From the NCBI GenBank assembly GCA_029168955.1, contig JAPDOI010000172.1, positions 1,302,001 through 1,366,000 on the forward strand: 64,000 nucleotides of DNA. Reading direction: 5' to 3'. A program made the position numbers and the translations under genes. The notes under the pieces are model-generated. The model was not told the DNA's origin. It did no database searches and saw nothing but the letters and a program-made list of their open reading frames with translations. Every line of letters starts with the position of its first letter. Position 1 is the first letter of the stretch. This DNA comes from Aplectana chamaeleonis (taxonomy: Eukaryota; Nematoda; Chromadorea; Rhabditida; Cosmocercidae). Shown here piece after piece: positions 34,171 through 45,200 of this stretch.

Positions 34171-35220
34171 GTCCCCCTAAATCATGGATTAAATCGCGCC
34201 CAAGCAATGTCCTTTGGTTCTGCAGCCGCCCCTGCTAGGATAAATGGGGCGGCTGGGTAAGTGAAAGACACTGCAGGGGCACAATCGATTCTCTGATCTA
34301 CGGAGACCTTCGAATGCGCCGACTGCCCTGCCCTTGCCCCAACCCGGCGCGTTGATGCATGCGGCACCAGAGAAGGATTGTAGTGTCCACGTAGCTGTAG
34401 CTTGTCAACCGAATATAGTACAGTTTATTCGGCTAACGTTTTGGCGTTATCACCTTCTTCGGAGCCTGGGAATCGAAAAACATTCGTTACTATACTCGGT
34501 TGGCAAACTACAGAAGGACAGCTACAGAAGGACAGAAGAACATTGTGATGGTAGAACTCCGGAAGTCAAAGGCCCTACAACTACTCACTGTACTAGGAAC
34601 GTGATTGAAGGTGAAAGAAAAACAGAGCAGTCGCACTGGGCCATGGCAGATGACGAATGATGAACGATCGAAGCAAACCCGACGCGGATTACGCGTGCAT
34701 TTGTAGGCGCTCGTTGTGAGACCGACTGCGTCAAAACTCCCGTGGGAGAAAAGCAACGCGCGTTCGCGACAATGACCATGCATACCGATCCCCAACCGAC
34801 CGCTTTTCTCCGTCTGCAGGTGTGCAACTTTTAATGAACTACATTATGAAAGAGACTTTTTCTCAAGATAACAAGTTATACCAAGTTCTATGTACGATCC
34901 ATCGGAACTTGAGAAACTTCAGCTTGAGGAACTTCAGCCAACTGTTACGCGAAAAGTCTGTACCGCCAAGTATGTCTCCACTGTTCTTTCATCTGCGTAG
35001 CTTTTACCCAAGTTGTGTAAGTCCCACTGTTTCTTGGGATGCGTTCGTTTTGGGAAACGTTTCCGTTCCTAACCTCAAGTCCAAGTGCTGCAATTTTGCT
35101 TCGTAGTTTTCTATTGCAATGAGTGTCATTTTGTTGATTTGAGTGATTTTTTTGCTGCGTTCATTTACTTTCATGTCTCTTATCAGTCAATGAATTGTGC
35201 CAAAAGACATTCATATCACT
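34171..35220. other. Intergenic
   Basis: A direct 14-bp duplication ctacagaaggacag lies at 34508-34535. Nothing else was recognised. The minus frame at 34182-34367 abuts the LINE fragment but does not look like RT. Confidence 0.4.
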
Positions 35221-35300
35221 CATTGCGCGTGCGTGCGCGCTCCGCCTCGCCTCCACATTTCGCTGTCACTAGCCTCCGCTCCGCCCACGCACGCGATGCG
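35221..35300. repeat. Dispersed CG-rich repeat, inverted copy
   Basis: 'gtcactagcctccgctccgc', preceded by 'ctccgcctcgcctcc' and followed by 'cacgcacgcga', is the reverse complement of the 22641-22735 type. Confidence 0.55.
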
Positions 35301-38028
35301 ATCATAGGAATTTTCTTCTGACACAGCATATATTTGCAATTTCTCAGACTTCGCAACCTTTTCGCTTAATTCTGCGGATCCGCGCTTGACCGTTTCAGGC
35401 CATCTAGGCTAATTAATTTTGGAATACTCTTCGCACTTGTACAAACAGAAACAACTACAAGTTCAGATCACGAAAAAAAAATCACAACTTCGCACAGCAA
35501 TCTTTGTATAAAAGGTTTTTGAATTGTTGCTCTTCCTGGACTAATCATCAGTCCTAAATTTTGTGCTCATTGTTTACTTCAGTACGACTACACAGTAAGA
35601 ATAGGCGCTGCCCTACTTACTAGGGAACCCCGCATAGTGTTCACCTGCATCAGGAAGCTGATGAATGTTTTCTGGTCATCTATGGCACGCTCTCTTCGAA
35701 TTTGAACTTGAATTTTGCTGCGGAATTTTGCGAAGAAAGTCACAGCCGATCAAAATTCGTATTTCAGACAGTTGAGATGAACGTGAAGTTTGTAATTCTT
35801 GGATGGATTCGGCTCAGGAATTTCAATGAATGGGTCGGAAATTTCTTATGAAGACTAAAAATTGGCTGATTTGTTTAGCGAGGTCCACAGCAAAATCCAA
35901 TGTCAGATTTGGATACAGGGAGCCAGAATCGGCCAGAAAACATTCGTCATCTTGTTCTTCTTCTGATGTCCTACTCTTTTTTCGCACCCTTTCTAGAGAC
36001 CTAGCCGCTTAAATTCAAAAAAGAACACTTTGAAATCGTTTATCGTCAGTAAATCCGATGGAAAGCGTGGAGAGGATATTCTTGAATGCTGCCGTGTGTT
36101 TACGAGTGCTCGAGCCTTCGTGCTCATGTGTTCGTCTGCTTTTGCGGCTGCGTGTGTGTGCCTAATCATAAGCATACACACAAATAAAACAAGCAATCAG
36201 CAAAATTGGTTCCCGCGTGGTCTCATCTGTCCACGTAGCTCTATTCTTTCCTCAGGACCTCTCCACTAAAAACAATCTACTTAGAGGCGAAAGCTGATCA
36301 CTAGCAGAGGTCACAGTTTTTGTCCACAGAAAAACATTGTGCACTAAGTAGGTGGAGTCGGGTTTCACATACCAAGATCGTAGGTGATGGAACGAAGTGC
36401 TTTCTCAAAAATCTTATCGATGATTTCGAAAAGCCCTTTCCCCCTCTGTTTCGAGCCCCTAAGCCACGTTCTCTCTATATGAGCTCCCTTAATGAGCACG
36501 ACTTGTAATGTCCTTGACGCTAAGAGAATACGGAAAAACAACGAAAGACACGCATAAAAGCAAGTGAAAAGTCGTGCATATTCCAGGATGGCTCCACCCA
36601 AAATTTTAAAAAAGCTGTCAAATCAAACCAGATGTGTCAGCTTAACTCTCCCAAACTTTTTTTTTATTTTGAGGTGGATCGTCTTCTTCGAACGTTTTTT
36701 CTTGAAGATTTTCATCACTTTTCATAGCTTTCAATAATTTTCATTCTTTCATCATTAGTGTTGAAACATTCATTTTTTTCCTCCAGAAAGTAAGCCGCGT
36801 CACTTGACGCGGTCGGCCGCGGGGCGCCTTCGCAGACGGGTTTTCAGTTTTTCCTTCCAATTTTTTTATGATCCTGAATACCACTTAAATAAATTCGAAC
36901 ACTATGAGAAAGCCTTCGCCTCTCCCAAGTTCCCGGGTAGGTCCCAGTTGTTTCGAGGGAAATTCCATCGTCGTTCTCATGAACTTCTTCTACGATGTCT
37001 GGGATTCTATGGAATCAGAATTCAGCTCATTAATTTACGAATACGGAAGAGACAGTGAGCAACACGTGATCTGCCTTGCACTTTCGAAAAGAGTTTTTTA
37101 TTGTGGCGCTAGTCGTGAGGAGACGCTAATAGGGGCTGAAATGCCTCTCAAATTAGTGCGCTGAAGTTAGCTGCTCCGACGATAGAAGAGCTCTTTACTT
37201 TTTCAATCCAGATGGTTTAGCATCGATTACCAGAGCCTCCCTGTTTTCTGTGGGATACTCGAGACTTCCCCGTCAGGCTCGTCAAGGAATCTGTGGGAAA
37301 GACTTTGATTTGCTATTAAGCATATGTAATACGGAAGGACGCTCATCTTCCCCAGTTCTTCTCGCCTTCATATGGAGGCTGAATAAGGAAACAAGTTCCT
37401 TGTACACGTCACCATCAAGCGGTCATGTCAAATTAATCCAAATATACAAGGTATGGGGATGCAAGATCCCAGAGTTTCAAAATAACATTCGAGGAAACGC
37501 ATTTTGGTGAAGAGTAAACCCGTACATATCTGCAGTGCTTCTTGTCTGTACATAGTCTTTTCTTCCTACTAGGGATCGGCAATCGATCGAAAACTTTCAG
37601 TCATCTGACTCGTGATGGAGTCCTTAGAAAGATATATGATTTTTGCTGAAGACCTCCAGGTACGAAGTTAGTCAGCGCGGCATCTTCATTCAAAAAATAG
37701 ACTTGGGTCTTTGGGAAAAGCAACAAGTCCAACATATGAACTTATCTATAGTCAATCTCGCTAGGATGAGTCCGGAAGTAGCAAGCAGTAGAGCGGCCGG
37801 TCATGGCAAAACATAAAAGTGATGTGAAGATTCTGACATAAGTTCGAAAAGCAACACTTAGACCGGCTCAAAATGACGGAGCTAGGTTATACATACATTA
37901 TCATTAGAACCAAACTTCTGCACATCACATTTAGGCGTGCATATACTATTCACGCTTTTCTATTTTTAGGTCATTGTTACACCCCACGTTAGAACTGTCA
38001 ATGTCGCAGAACCCTGCAGTGGTGCTGT
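35301..38028. other. Intergenic, nothing recognised
   Basis: No gene was found in about 2.7 kb. The plus frame at 36904-37164 (86 codons) is the most protein-like by composition but has no recognised domain and no flanking splice pattern I trust. Confidence 0.35.
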
Positions 38029-38060
38029 CCCTGAGCGACAGCCGTGGCTGTCGCTCAGGG
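38029..38060. repeat. Perfect 15-bp-stem hairpin
   Basis: ccctgagcgacagcc, two-base spacer GT, then the exact complement. A diverged repeat of 'gctcagcgacgg' follows near 38130. Confidence 0.7.
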
Positions 38061-40118
38061 GCGAAAAACACCCGGCACGATACTGGAGTTGGAGGGGTCG
38101 CTGTCGCTGGCGTCCGTCGCAGTGCATCGCTCAGCGACGGACAACCGCGAAAGCCACCGATTACCCCACGGTTCTCACGTTTCAGGCATGAAATCATTCT
38201 TCGAGCCGCGAAAGGTACCGCAAAATGTTCCCAACGATGTATTCTGTGCACTGTTTGAGTGTGGTCCCCACACTATTCGTGACAATTGACCGAACCTATC
38301 GCGGTCGCAAACGTTTGGCATAGCAATGGTCTGAAGGTCAATCATGCTTTTTTTATTTTCATCTTGGTCTCCGACGTTGTCATTGGCTACGATAAACTAT
38401 AAATCGATCTTCAAAGAAAAACTTCGACAGGTTTGGTTCTCATCCTTCTACTTCGATTTTTGATGAAGTACAAGGCGCTGCGATAGATTCGCCTCAGAAC
38501 TTCTCTCTAGAGGTCATCTGGTACTTAACACAAATCTGAGTCCCGTTGATCGACTTTCGTTAGAGTAAGGTGGATCACGGTGCGTATACTTTCATCATAG
38601 TTCAGAGCGGCGTTCACAGTTCGTTCACATCGATCGAGCGACGTCGCGTCGTTAATCAACCCTAGGTGTTCACAGTGAAGAGACGTGATACATATGACGC
38701 GCAACTTACCTTCGCGCGACGTTGTTCGCTTTGGCTTGCGAAGCAACGCGACGCGATCGACGTTGCGCGAAGGCAAGCTCTTGGGTGACGGGAGCACCAC
38801 TGTAATAATCGTTACAATCAATAATCCGGATCATGGTCATTGGCCTAATCGTTGAGGATGCTCTCCGCGAATCAACTGTAAGGCTGGTTAGGAAGTAATG
38901 TTCTAGAAGCCAGAAGCCCCGAAACGAAGCAGACTGCGAGAGGAAAGATGCAGCTCGGAGCTGCAGAGCTGACAACCACTGGGAGCGGAAGCGAAGTTTG
39001 ATCAATCGGCCTGCGCCGCGCGAATCAGTCCGGGAGGAGCGGCTCGATTTCGGCTTTCGTTGCGGGACTAACCGCGCCCATGCTCTCTTGAGAAACGATA
39101 GCATGACCCTTTTGCGACAAGTCGAGACAAAATTGAAACCATAGAGCGCTAGAATTCGTTGGCCTATTCTACTATTTTATCGTTGACGTGAGGCAGAGTT
39201 CGGGTGACTCTATCTGCGGCTGTGGTAGATCCACATTCTTTGTTGAACACCCGTTATGATGCAGAAAAATCCCTATTTCGACATCCCGAGTGGGTTTTGG
39301 AAAATCTCGAGCTTCTGTTCCGTTTCGAGATTGTTTTGTATCACGTTAGCCTTCACGAAAATAGGGTGAACTCTTTGCAATTAAAAGTGTTCTAGGAGTA
39401 GCCTCTTTTATCAATCTCTATTCTACCAAGAGACCTTCTGTTTAGGACTCTAGTCTCGTGCATTTGCCCTTAGATTCTAATGAGCCCTGGGAACAGATAA
39501 TGTGCCAGTGGAACTTTTCTCTTATTAACAACATCATTCGAGCGTCCACCACGTTCTTTTGTTGCACTTTTCGAGCTCGGGTGAGCGAAGAGGCTCGGCA
39601 TTGGTATTCAATCCTCTTTATTGGAAGAGACTAGACTAAACTGAACTGCGGGGTTCTTTTGGCGTAATACGATGTGAACAAAATGGAATACAGTCCAATT
39701 AAAGAATTTAGTCCAGCGAATGTACAGGGCTGCGACAGTATCGCGTGAACGAGACCCTTCTGGCCGGTAGTGTCGCAAACGACGTACGGTCCATTGCAGC
39801 GTTTTTTGGCACGCTGCAGTATGATCTATACAAAAAAACCGAAAAAAGCCCCATTTGAAGTTAAAATAGCAATCTAAAAACGGTCGATTTCTTTCTGGTG
39901 CTGTGCACGTCGCAGAACTTTGACCAGGCACAGCAGCAAATTCCTCTTTCAGCGGGCGGCGATGTGCATCTGCGCACACATTTGCATATTTGTACCTTAA
40001 TAACTCCATTTTTAAAGAATTTTTTTTGCCGCGGAACCTTTGCAGTCCTTCACCTGTACTGGAATAAAACAGATTTTTGCAATTTTCTGAAGTATTTTTT
40101 TCCATCGTGAACACTGCC
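38061..40118. other. Intergenic with a CG-rich dyad at 38700-38790
   Basis: 'cttaccttcgcgcgacgtt' and 'gacgttgcgcgaaggcaag' form an imperfect hairpin at 38705-38782. The rest is uncalled. A 168-codon minus frame (39608-40114) starts inside the terminus of a MITE and shows no domain. A P1 right terminus 'atcgtgaacactgcct' ends at 40118; its left partner was not found. Confidence 0.4.
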
Positions 40119-40122
40119 TTTA

Positions 40123-40671
40123 AAGGCAGTGGTCACGATGAAAAACGTTATCGAAAAAACTACAAAAATCAGCTTAGATCAAAAACAGCTGAAAAACTAT
40201 GAAGGTAGCGCGGTGAAAACGGTCTACAAATAGAGTTTCTAGGGCCCAAAGAAGCTAGTTCGTGCACACGTGCACAGCGAGGACGAAACAGATCGCAGTC
40301 TCATGCCGAGCAGTCAAAAAATCATCGACATTCAGAGAACGAACTAAATGCAAATTTAACGAATAAAAACAGTTGAATAATGAAAGCATCACTTCAGTCA
40401 ATGTTTTTGACTAGATGTGTACATAAATTCGGAGGTTCATTGATTGACATTCAATTTCAAGCCAGCTGATGTTCTTGATATAAGAGGTCATCGATGCCGA
40501 TGATGTGGAGAGGGCTCGTCCACCATCAAAAGGCAAGAAAGTTCAGGTTTCAAATTCGGCCCAAAAGAGTGGTTTTTTCGCGATTTTTTCGTATAGGTCC
40601 TACTACTCGAGACCCAGGAAAGGATTTGGAGAGAAAAAGAGGACAAACATGTTTGATCGCGACCACTGCCT
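40123..40671. mobile_element. P1-type MITE, 549 bp, back-to-back with another P1 end
   Basis: It starts AGGCAGTGGTCACGAT and ends 'gatcgcgaccactgcct', with TTAA at 40119-40122 and 40672-40675. The left TTAA is shared with the P1 terminus ending at 40118, making a palindromic junction. Interior frames of up to 210 codons on the minus strand overlap this element and are judged non-genic. Confidence 0.85.
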
Positions 40672-40675
40672 TTAA

Positions 40676-41794
40676 GGCAAAGGTAGACAGAAAGACCATT
40701 ACTTTCGAGGATGCCCTGGGTTCTGATGGTAAGAACTGTAAATGTAGCTCTACTAAACCTATATCGGAGAATGTTACTAGCTCTAAGAAGTTTCTCACCA
40801 AGTTTTCGTCGACAGTTCCGTGTCCGGGTCAGGCGCGGCATTTGGCTTTGCTGTGCGCCCCCCCCCCTCAACGAACGAAAATTGGATTTTTTCTCCATTC
40901 CTTCTATATTTTCTATTTTCGTTTTTTGGGCAAGGGCATCATCGCAATGCAATTCATTCTGCCTGCTTCTGGCTACGCTGAAATGGTTTCTTTTGCGGAT
41001 CAGAGCATTCAGAGGAAATAGAGATACACTGAGAAAGAGCACGAGCGCAATATTATCAGAGAACGCCATTCTAGACAAAAAAGTAGACTTCCATGCTCCG
41101 AGAGTACGTGTCCCATACATATAATCAGTTGCGAAATCTGTTGCAGCAACCTGTGAGTAGCATATTGAAAAATGAAATCTATTCCTTGGGTGGTTTTCAA
41201 CATCTCTTCGCTTTAAAAGTGAAGTTCTAGCTTTGTTGCTGCCGGCTCGACAACTTTATTTGCGAGCCGTGCACATGAGGAATATGTTGCTTTGTTTTGA
41301 GATGCTCAATATTTCTCCGCAAAAAGTAGTTTTGCGAACGGCAGAGAGATATTGAGTTTCCAATTAAATTTGAAAGTACAGCGGGAAGTGCGAACTTCGA
41401 ATACTTCTTCGTGGTTTTTTTAAGTGCTTGGCGCTCTGGCAAACTTAAAACAAACTGACAAAAGAGACGTTTACGATGGACAGATTTATTTTTTTTCTTT
41501 GCGAATGACATTACTCTGATACTTCCGGCTTCGCTTCCTCATTGCACTTCTCTATCCTCATGTGCTAACAACTATCTATTTATTTCAGAGAGTCTGTGAT
41601 TGGTTTCAAACAGTAGAATTTTCTTCTAGCGCTGTTCTGTTCTATCAGACTATGTCGCGCGTGAAACCTAACTCGGCTCAACTCCGGCGGATGGCGATTT
41701 TGGTCACCAATCAGATGTTCTTGGGTGGTAGTAACCGGGTGTTTTAACGCGAGAAAACCGCCAACTTTTGCATGCGAACCTGACACCATGTGTG
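40676..41794. other. Intergenic
   Basis: A possible exon-like segment follows a strong acceptor 'tatttatttcag' at 41577-41588, with an open frame to 41747 and no recognised domain. Nothing else is supported. Confidence 0.3.
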
Positions 41795-42005
41795 GTAGTT
41801 AATGGGTGTGAAAATGCGACTAGAGCTGACAGAGAACATGACAATAGTGTATGAATGAAGAAAAAGATGGATAGCGTCCGAAAAAGCACACCGAAGGAAT
41901 TCCCGATAGCTATCAATCGTTCTCTTCATTCACACACGCTTTACGTCTTCTCTGTCAGTTCATTTACTAACTCTTCGTTAGATCCATTTACTATCACCCA
42001 TGGAT
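41795..42005. repeat. Imperfect inverted repeat
   Basis: 'gtagttaatgggtgtgaaaa', 'gagctgacagagaa' and 'tgtatgaatgaag' on the left are mirrored by 'cttcattcacaca', 'cttctctgtcagtt' and 'tactatcaccca' on the right. It is a degraded foldback. Confidence 0.55.
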
Positions 42006-42477
42006 GCGTTCCAACTACACACTTGTGCTGCCGCTGCGTTCGCGGCAGGAGTGTGCATAAATGAAATCTTAAATTTCATAAATCGTAAAACGTAGTTACG
42101 GTGCAAACGTCGTCAATCGTAAACCGTAAATCGTAGACAGCAACTCATAAAAAACCAATTTTAAATTATTATTACTAAGGTGACGTATTATTTACGAAAT
42201 TGAATGCATTCCTTCAATACGTGAGAAATAGTTGCTTCAAGTATTCGTTGCTTTTGGAATTGCAGATTAGGCCGGGAGTATAGACAGGGAAAAAGGCAGT
42301 TTTGCAGAATTCAGCTCACGCAGAAAAGTAACAGCTAAGAGCATCAAGGAGAGAAGCAAGTCGAAGCATCAAGGAAACAAATTGCAGCTAAATGTAAAAA
42401 ACGAGGGTTCGGAAGAAGATTTATTTATCTGGAGTAGGCGGATAAAGAGCCAGTTCTACATGTGAAGCTTTTCAGTC
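42006..42477. other. Intergenic with short aatcgtaaa-type repeats
   Basis: 'aatcgtaaa' variants recur at about 42080-42135. Nothing else was recognised. Confidence 0.4.
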
Positions 42478-43640
42478 TTAGGTTTGATTGAGGTATTCCA
42501 TACGAGTTCTCCTCCGAGTTCCATCGTATCCTAGAGCCGATGAAAGTATATAGAATTTCAATTTGTCGATTCTCATCATTCCACTCAGGATTTCAAAGAT
42601 CACGCTAACACCATTCCGTTTACGGCGAGATTCGAGCGGGTGTAGAGACAATTCTTCATTTCTAAGTCTAGGACCGGGAACTCTACCGTACGAAAACCCG
42701 TTGATTCGTGAAAAAACCTTACGACTGAAATTTTCTTGAGCTGTTTCCCAAAATGTAATGCCTTTCTTATACGGACAAACAAACGTAGGCATGGATCCTG
42801 AAGAGACTTCGCGTTCACTGTAGAAGGTTGGCGCAAACTCAGTGCCACACGCTACGATATAGGTGCACCAAGTTTGTGCCAACCTCCAATGGGGAACGCG
42901 AAGTCTCTTCAGGATCCATGCCGATGTTACTAATGTCTCTGATTCCACTGTAGGCCTAACATACACTTGATATGCACGCAAAGGCACTCTTCTCACAGGT
43001 CGACAAGGCTTTGAAAATATGATATTTGCGCACAGAGGCTTTGTTACAGATAGCATGATAATGAGAAATCAAGCGCATTGTCATACTGGAATCCTAAATC
43101 TCTAACACTCAAAACATGTATCAGCGAGTTGCCATCAAGTACATAAGTGACCTGAATACTGGAACCTCCCATTCTCTTGTGAACCGTTCTCTCAGTAGCA
43201 AGTGGTAGATTCCAATTTCGGACCATTCCAGTATCCTTTCAAGAGCGGCTCGCAATTTTTCAACATCCTGGAACGACTCTATTTTGCTATATGTTTTCGC
43301 ATCATCAGCGAATTGTTTGCTGGTAACTCCACTACCTTCCCAAATCAAGGGAAGCTCAGCTGTATAGACGGCGACCAAACGGGGGACAGGACACCATCCT
43401 GAGGTACCCCGCTTCTGACCGACCTGCGTGAGGAAAAACTGGGTCCTGCTTTGACCTGAAAACTACGGTCGCGAGGGTAGTTATTTATTCACCCGAACAC
43501 CAATAGATGAAACGAGTTTCTCGAGTTTTGAGTTTAAGCAAGAGTTTGTGGTAGCCTACTCTGCCAAAAGCTTTAGAAAAATCGAAATAACTTACATCAC
43601 ATGCCTTCTTCGATTCCTTATACTACAATCATTGATCATT
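42478..43640 (-). pseudogene. CR1-type non-LTR reverse transcriptase fragment, frameshifted and carrying a DNA element
   Basis: On the minus strand the RT motifs appear in order. YFDFSKAF is the motif A region (about 43600; the usual following Asp is Gly). SGVPQDGVLSP lies at about 43410. After a frame change come YTAELPLIWEGSG and FADDAKTYSKI (catalytic FADD). Next are WNLPLATERT and VRDLGFQYDNALDFS, and after another shift YQVYVRPTVESE. Then comes an inserted inverted-repeat element, and last PYKKGITFWETAQENFSRKVF and SLHPLESRRKR. This is the order of CR1/jockey-group LINE RTs. The endonuclease domain and 3' end were not found. It is a dead copy; the last 192 codons stay open through the insertion. 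Confidence 0.9.
42782..42929. mobile_element. GGATCCATGCC element inserted in the LINE
   Basis: The 148-bp element has arms 'tggatcctgaagagacttcg' and 'cgaagtctcttcaggatcca', near-perfect over about 35 bp. Short flanks TTAG/TTTG may be the target duplication. It belongs to the same family as 1928-2075 and 50733-51202. Confidence 0.85.
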
Positions 43641-43649
43641 GAGGGGGAG

Positions 43650-44215
43650 AGCATACGATTACGCAGAATCGATGGTCATCATGGGCATACCATTCGCTAG
43701 CCGCTCACACTCGCTCCTTCTGCGTGCCCTCGCCCGCTCGCTCTCGCGCGCCTTGGGGTCGTTTACACTTCCGCCGCCGAGCGGCGCGTCGAAGTGCATT
43801 CCTATAATTTCGAACGTGCGGAGCCGCTTGATCAATACCGTAGGATTGCACTGTGTCGCGCCGCCCCGCGGCTAAAGTATAAACGACCCCTTAGCCATCA
43901 CCGTGAAGAGAACTGCAGATTTTTAGCTTACTGCTTCATCACTAAAGCAGATGGCATTAAACCTGAAGCAAAACTACTGCACTAGTTTTCCGAAATTCCT
44001 CATAACGGAAGTCGAGAACAGTGGGGAATCATCAGCCGCTGCTCCGAGTCGAGTTACTGATCGTCCGTTCAAACGTTTCCAATCGAATCAACACGAGGTA
44101 GGGGGTGGCTGCCTGTGATAATTTGCAGGCACGGGCTGCTCCAGCGTTGAGGAGCGTCGAGGGGCGCACAACAGCCTGATCGCCCGCTCTCGCGAGGTTA
44201 GGACGCTGCCTGATG
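43650..44215. repeat. Long dispersed GC-rich repeat, copy B
   Basis: It is collinear with 160-720 (see that entry), including 'gattacgcagaatcgatggt', 'tttccaatcgaatcaacac' and 'ccagcgttgaggagcg'. It is interrupted at 43755-43890 by a hairpin MITE at a different internal position from copy A. Confidence 0.6.
43755..43890. mobile_element. Hairpin MITE, GGGGTCGTTTATA family
   Basis: The left end GGGGTCGTTTACACTTCCGC pairs with the right end 'aaagtataaacgacccc'. The right flank is TTA; the left flank is CTT/TTG, so one copy of the duplication has changed. Confidence 0.75.
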
Positions 44216-44889
44216 CACTCTAGCAATTTCGTTTCGACCGACCTCCCTGCCACTGTGAATGTGATTGGTGCATATGTTTGATCACTAACGAAATGAAGTG
44301 AAGTCACAGTGATTCGAAAAAGACAGAGGGAGCCTCAGCGTATAAGTTCTCCTGTGCAAATGATAGTACTTGCCAACAAACAGGACCAGAATCGAAACGT
44401 AGCTTTGGGAGTAAACTGTTTGAGTCAAATAGACAGATCGATAGGAAGGAGTAACATCAGTACATAGCACCAAATATTCACTGAAAACCAAGTACACCTC
44501 TAAATCTCGAAAGATTATTTTTAAACAGTTCGCATGAATTGCCATAAGTTAATGCTGCGGAAAACGTTTTAAGCCAGTCAAATGTATCTGCACCAGAAGC
44601 GCATCAGAAGTACTGCCACTTTTGCTGGAAATTATCAAGGAAAACTCAAAGTAGGTAAAGTAGGTGTAGAAGATAATTTCCATCAGCGTCATGCAAGGTA
44701 TCAATCCTATGTTAGTCAAAACTCAAAATACGCTGAATCAACAATCATCAATTCGTAATGCCCTCGAAGGATCAATCTTTCTCATTCTACCTATGAACAT
44801 TTTAGAGATTTTGCTCGATAGTATGTTGAGTGGTGGAAAACAGCCATATATCAGTTCTCTGGAAGAAGTGATTTCAAAGCAATCTCTTA
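44216..44889. other. Intergenic, nothing recognised
   Basis: I see no gene or clear repeat here. Confidence 0.4.
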
Positions 44890-45197
44890 GACTCCGTCCA
44901 TAGCAGACGACCAGCGTCAGCGTCGGAGCATCATGCGCCAGCACTGGAAACGCTGGCGCATGATGCTTCGACGGCTGGCGCAAGCAAGGTGATCCGAGGA
45001 CGGCACGTGGTTAACGATGGTATCGATGATATTAGTGACAGCCGTTACGGTCACTATGCCTCCACCGTCAGCGATGGCCGGCTGCGGTATTTGCTGTGGA
45101 GTCGCTGGGGAGTCAGATCAATCACAAATGCTGAAGATGCAAACCCCAGCGTCACATTAGGTTACTTCACGCTGAGACGTCTGCTATGGACGGAGCC
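44890..45197. mobile_element. GGCTCCGTCC element, copy 1, TTA target duplication
   Basis: It is 308 bp. The left end GACTCCGTCCATAGCAGACG pairs with the right end CGTCTGCTATGGACGGAGCC. TTA flanks both ends (44887-44889 and 45198-45200). Internal dyads are 'catgcgccagc' / 'gctggcgcatg' and 'agtgacagccgttacggtcact'. This fits PIF/Harbinger-type target choice; it has no transposase. Confidence 0.85.
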
Positions 45198-45200
45198 TTA

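Noticed and set aside
39608..40114. 168-codon minus frame
   Set aside because: It begins in the terminus of a MITE; no motif, signal or splice site was found.
40488..41120. 210-codon minus-strand open frame, the longest in the window
   Set aside because: It overlaps the right part of a non-coding MITE (40123-40671). The opposite strand is also open for about 175 codons and no domain is visible.
42478..43056. 192-codon minus frame as an intact gene
   Set aside because: Its two ends are RT C-terminal motifs of a dead LINE and its middle is an inserted inverted-repeat element.
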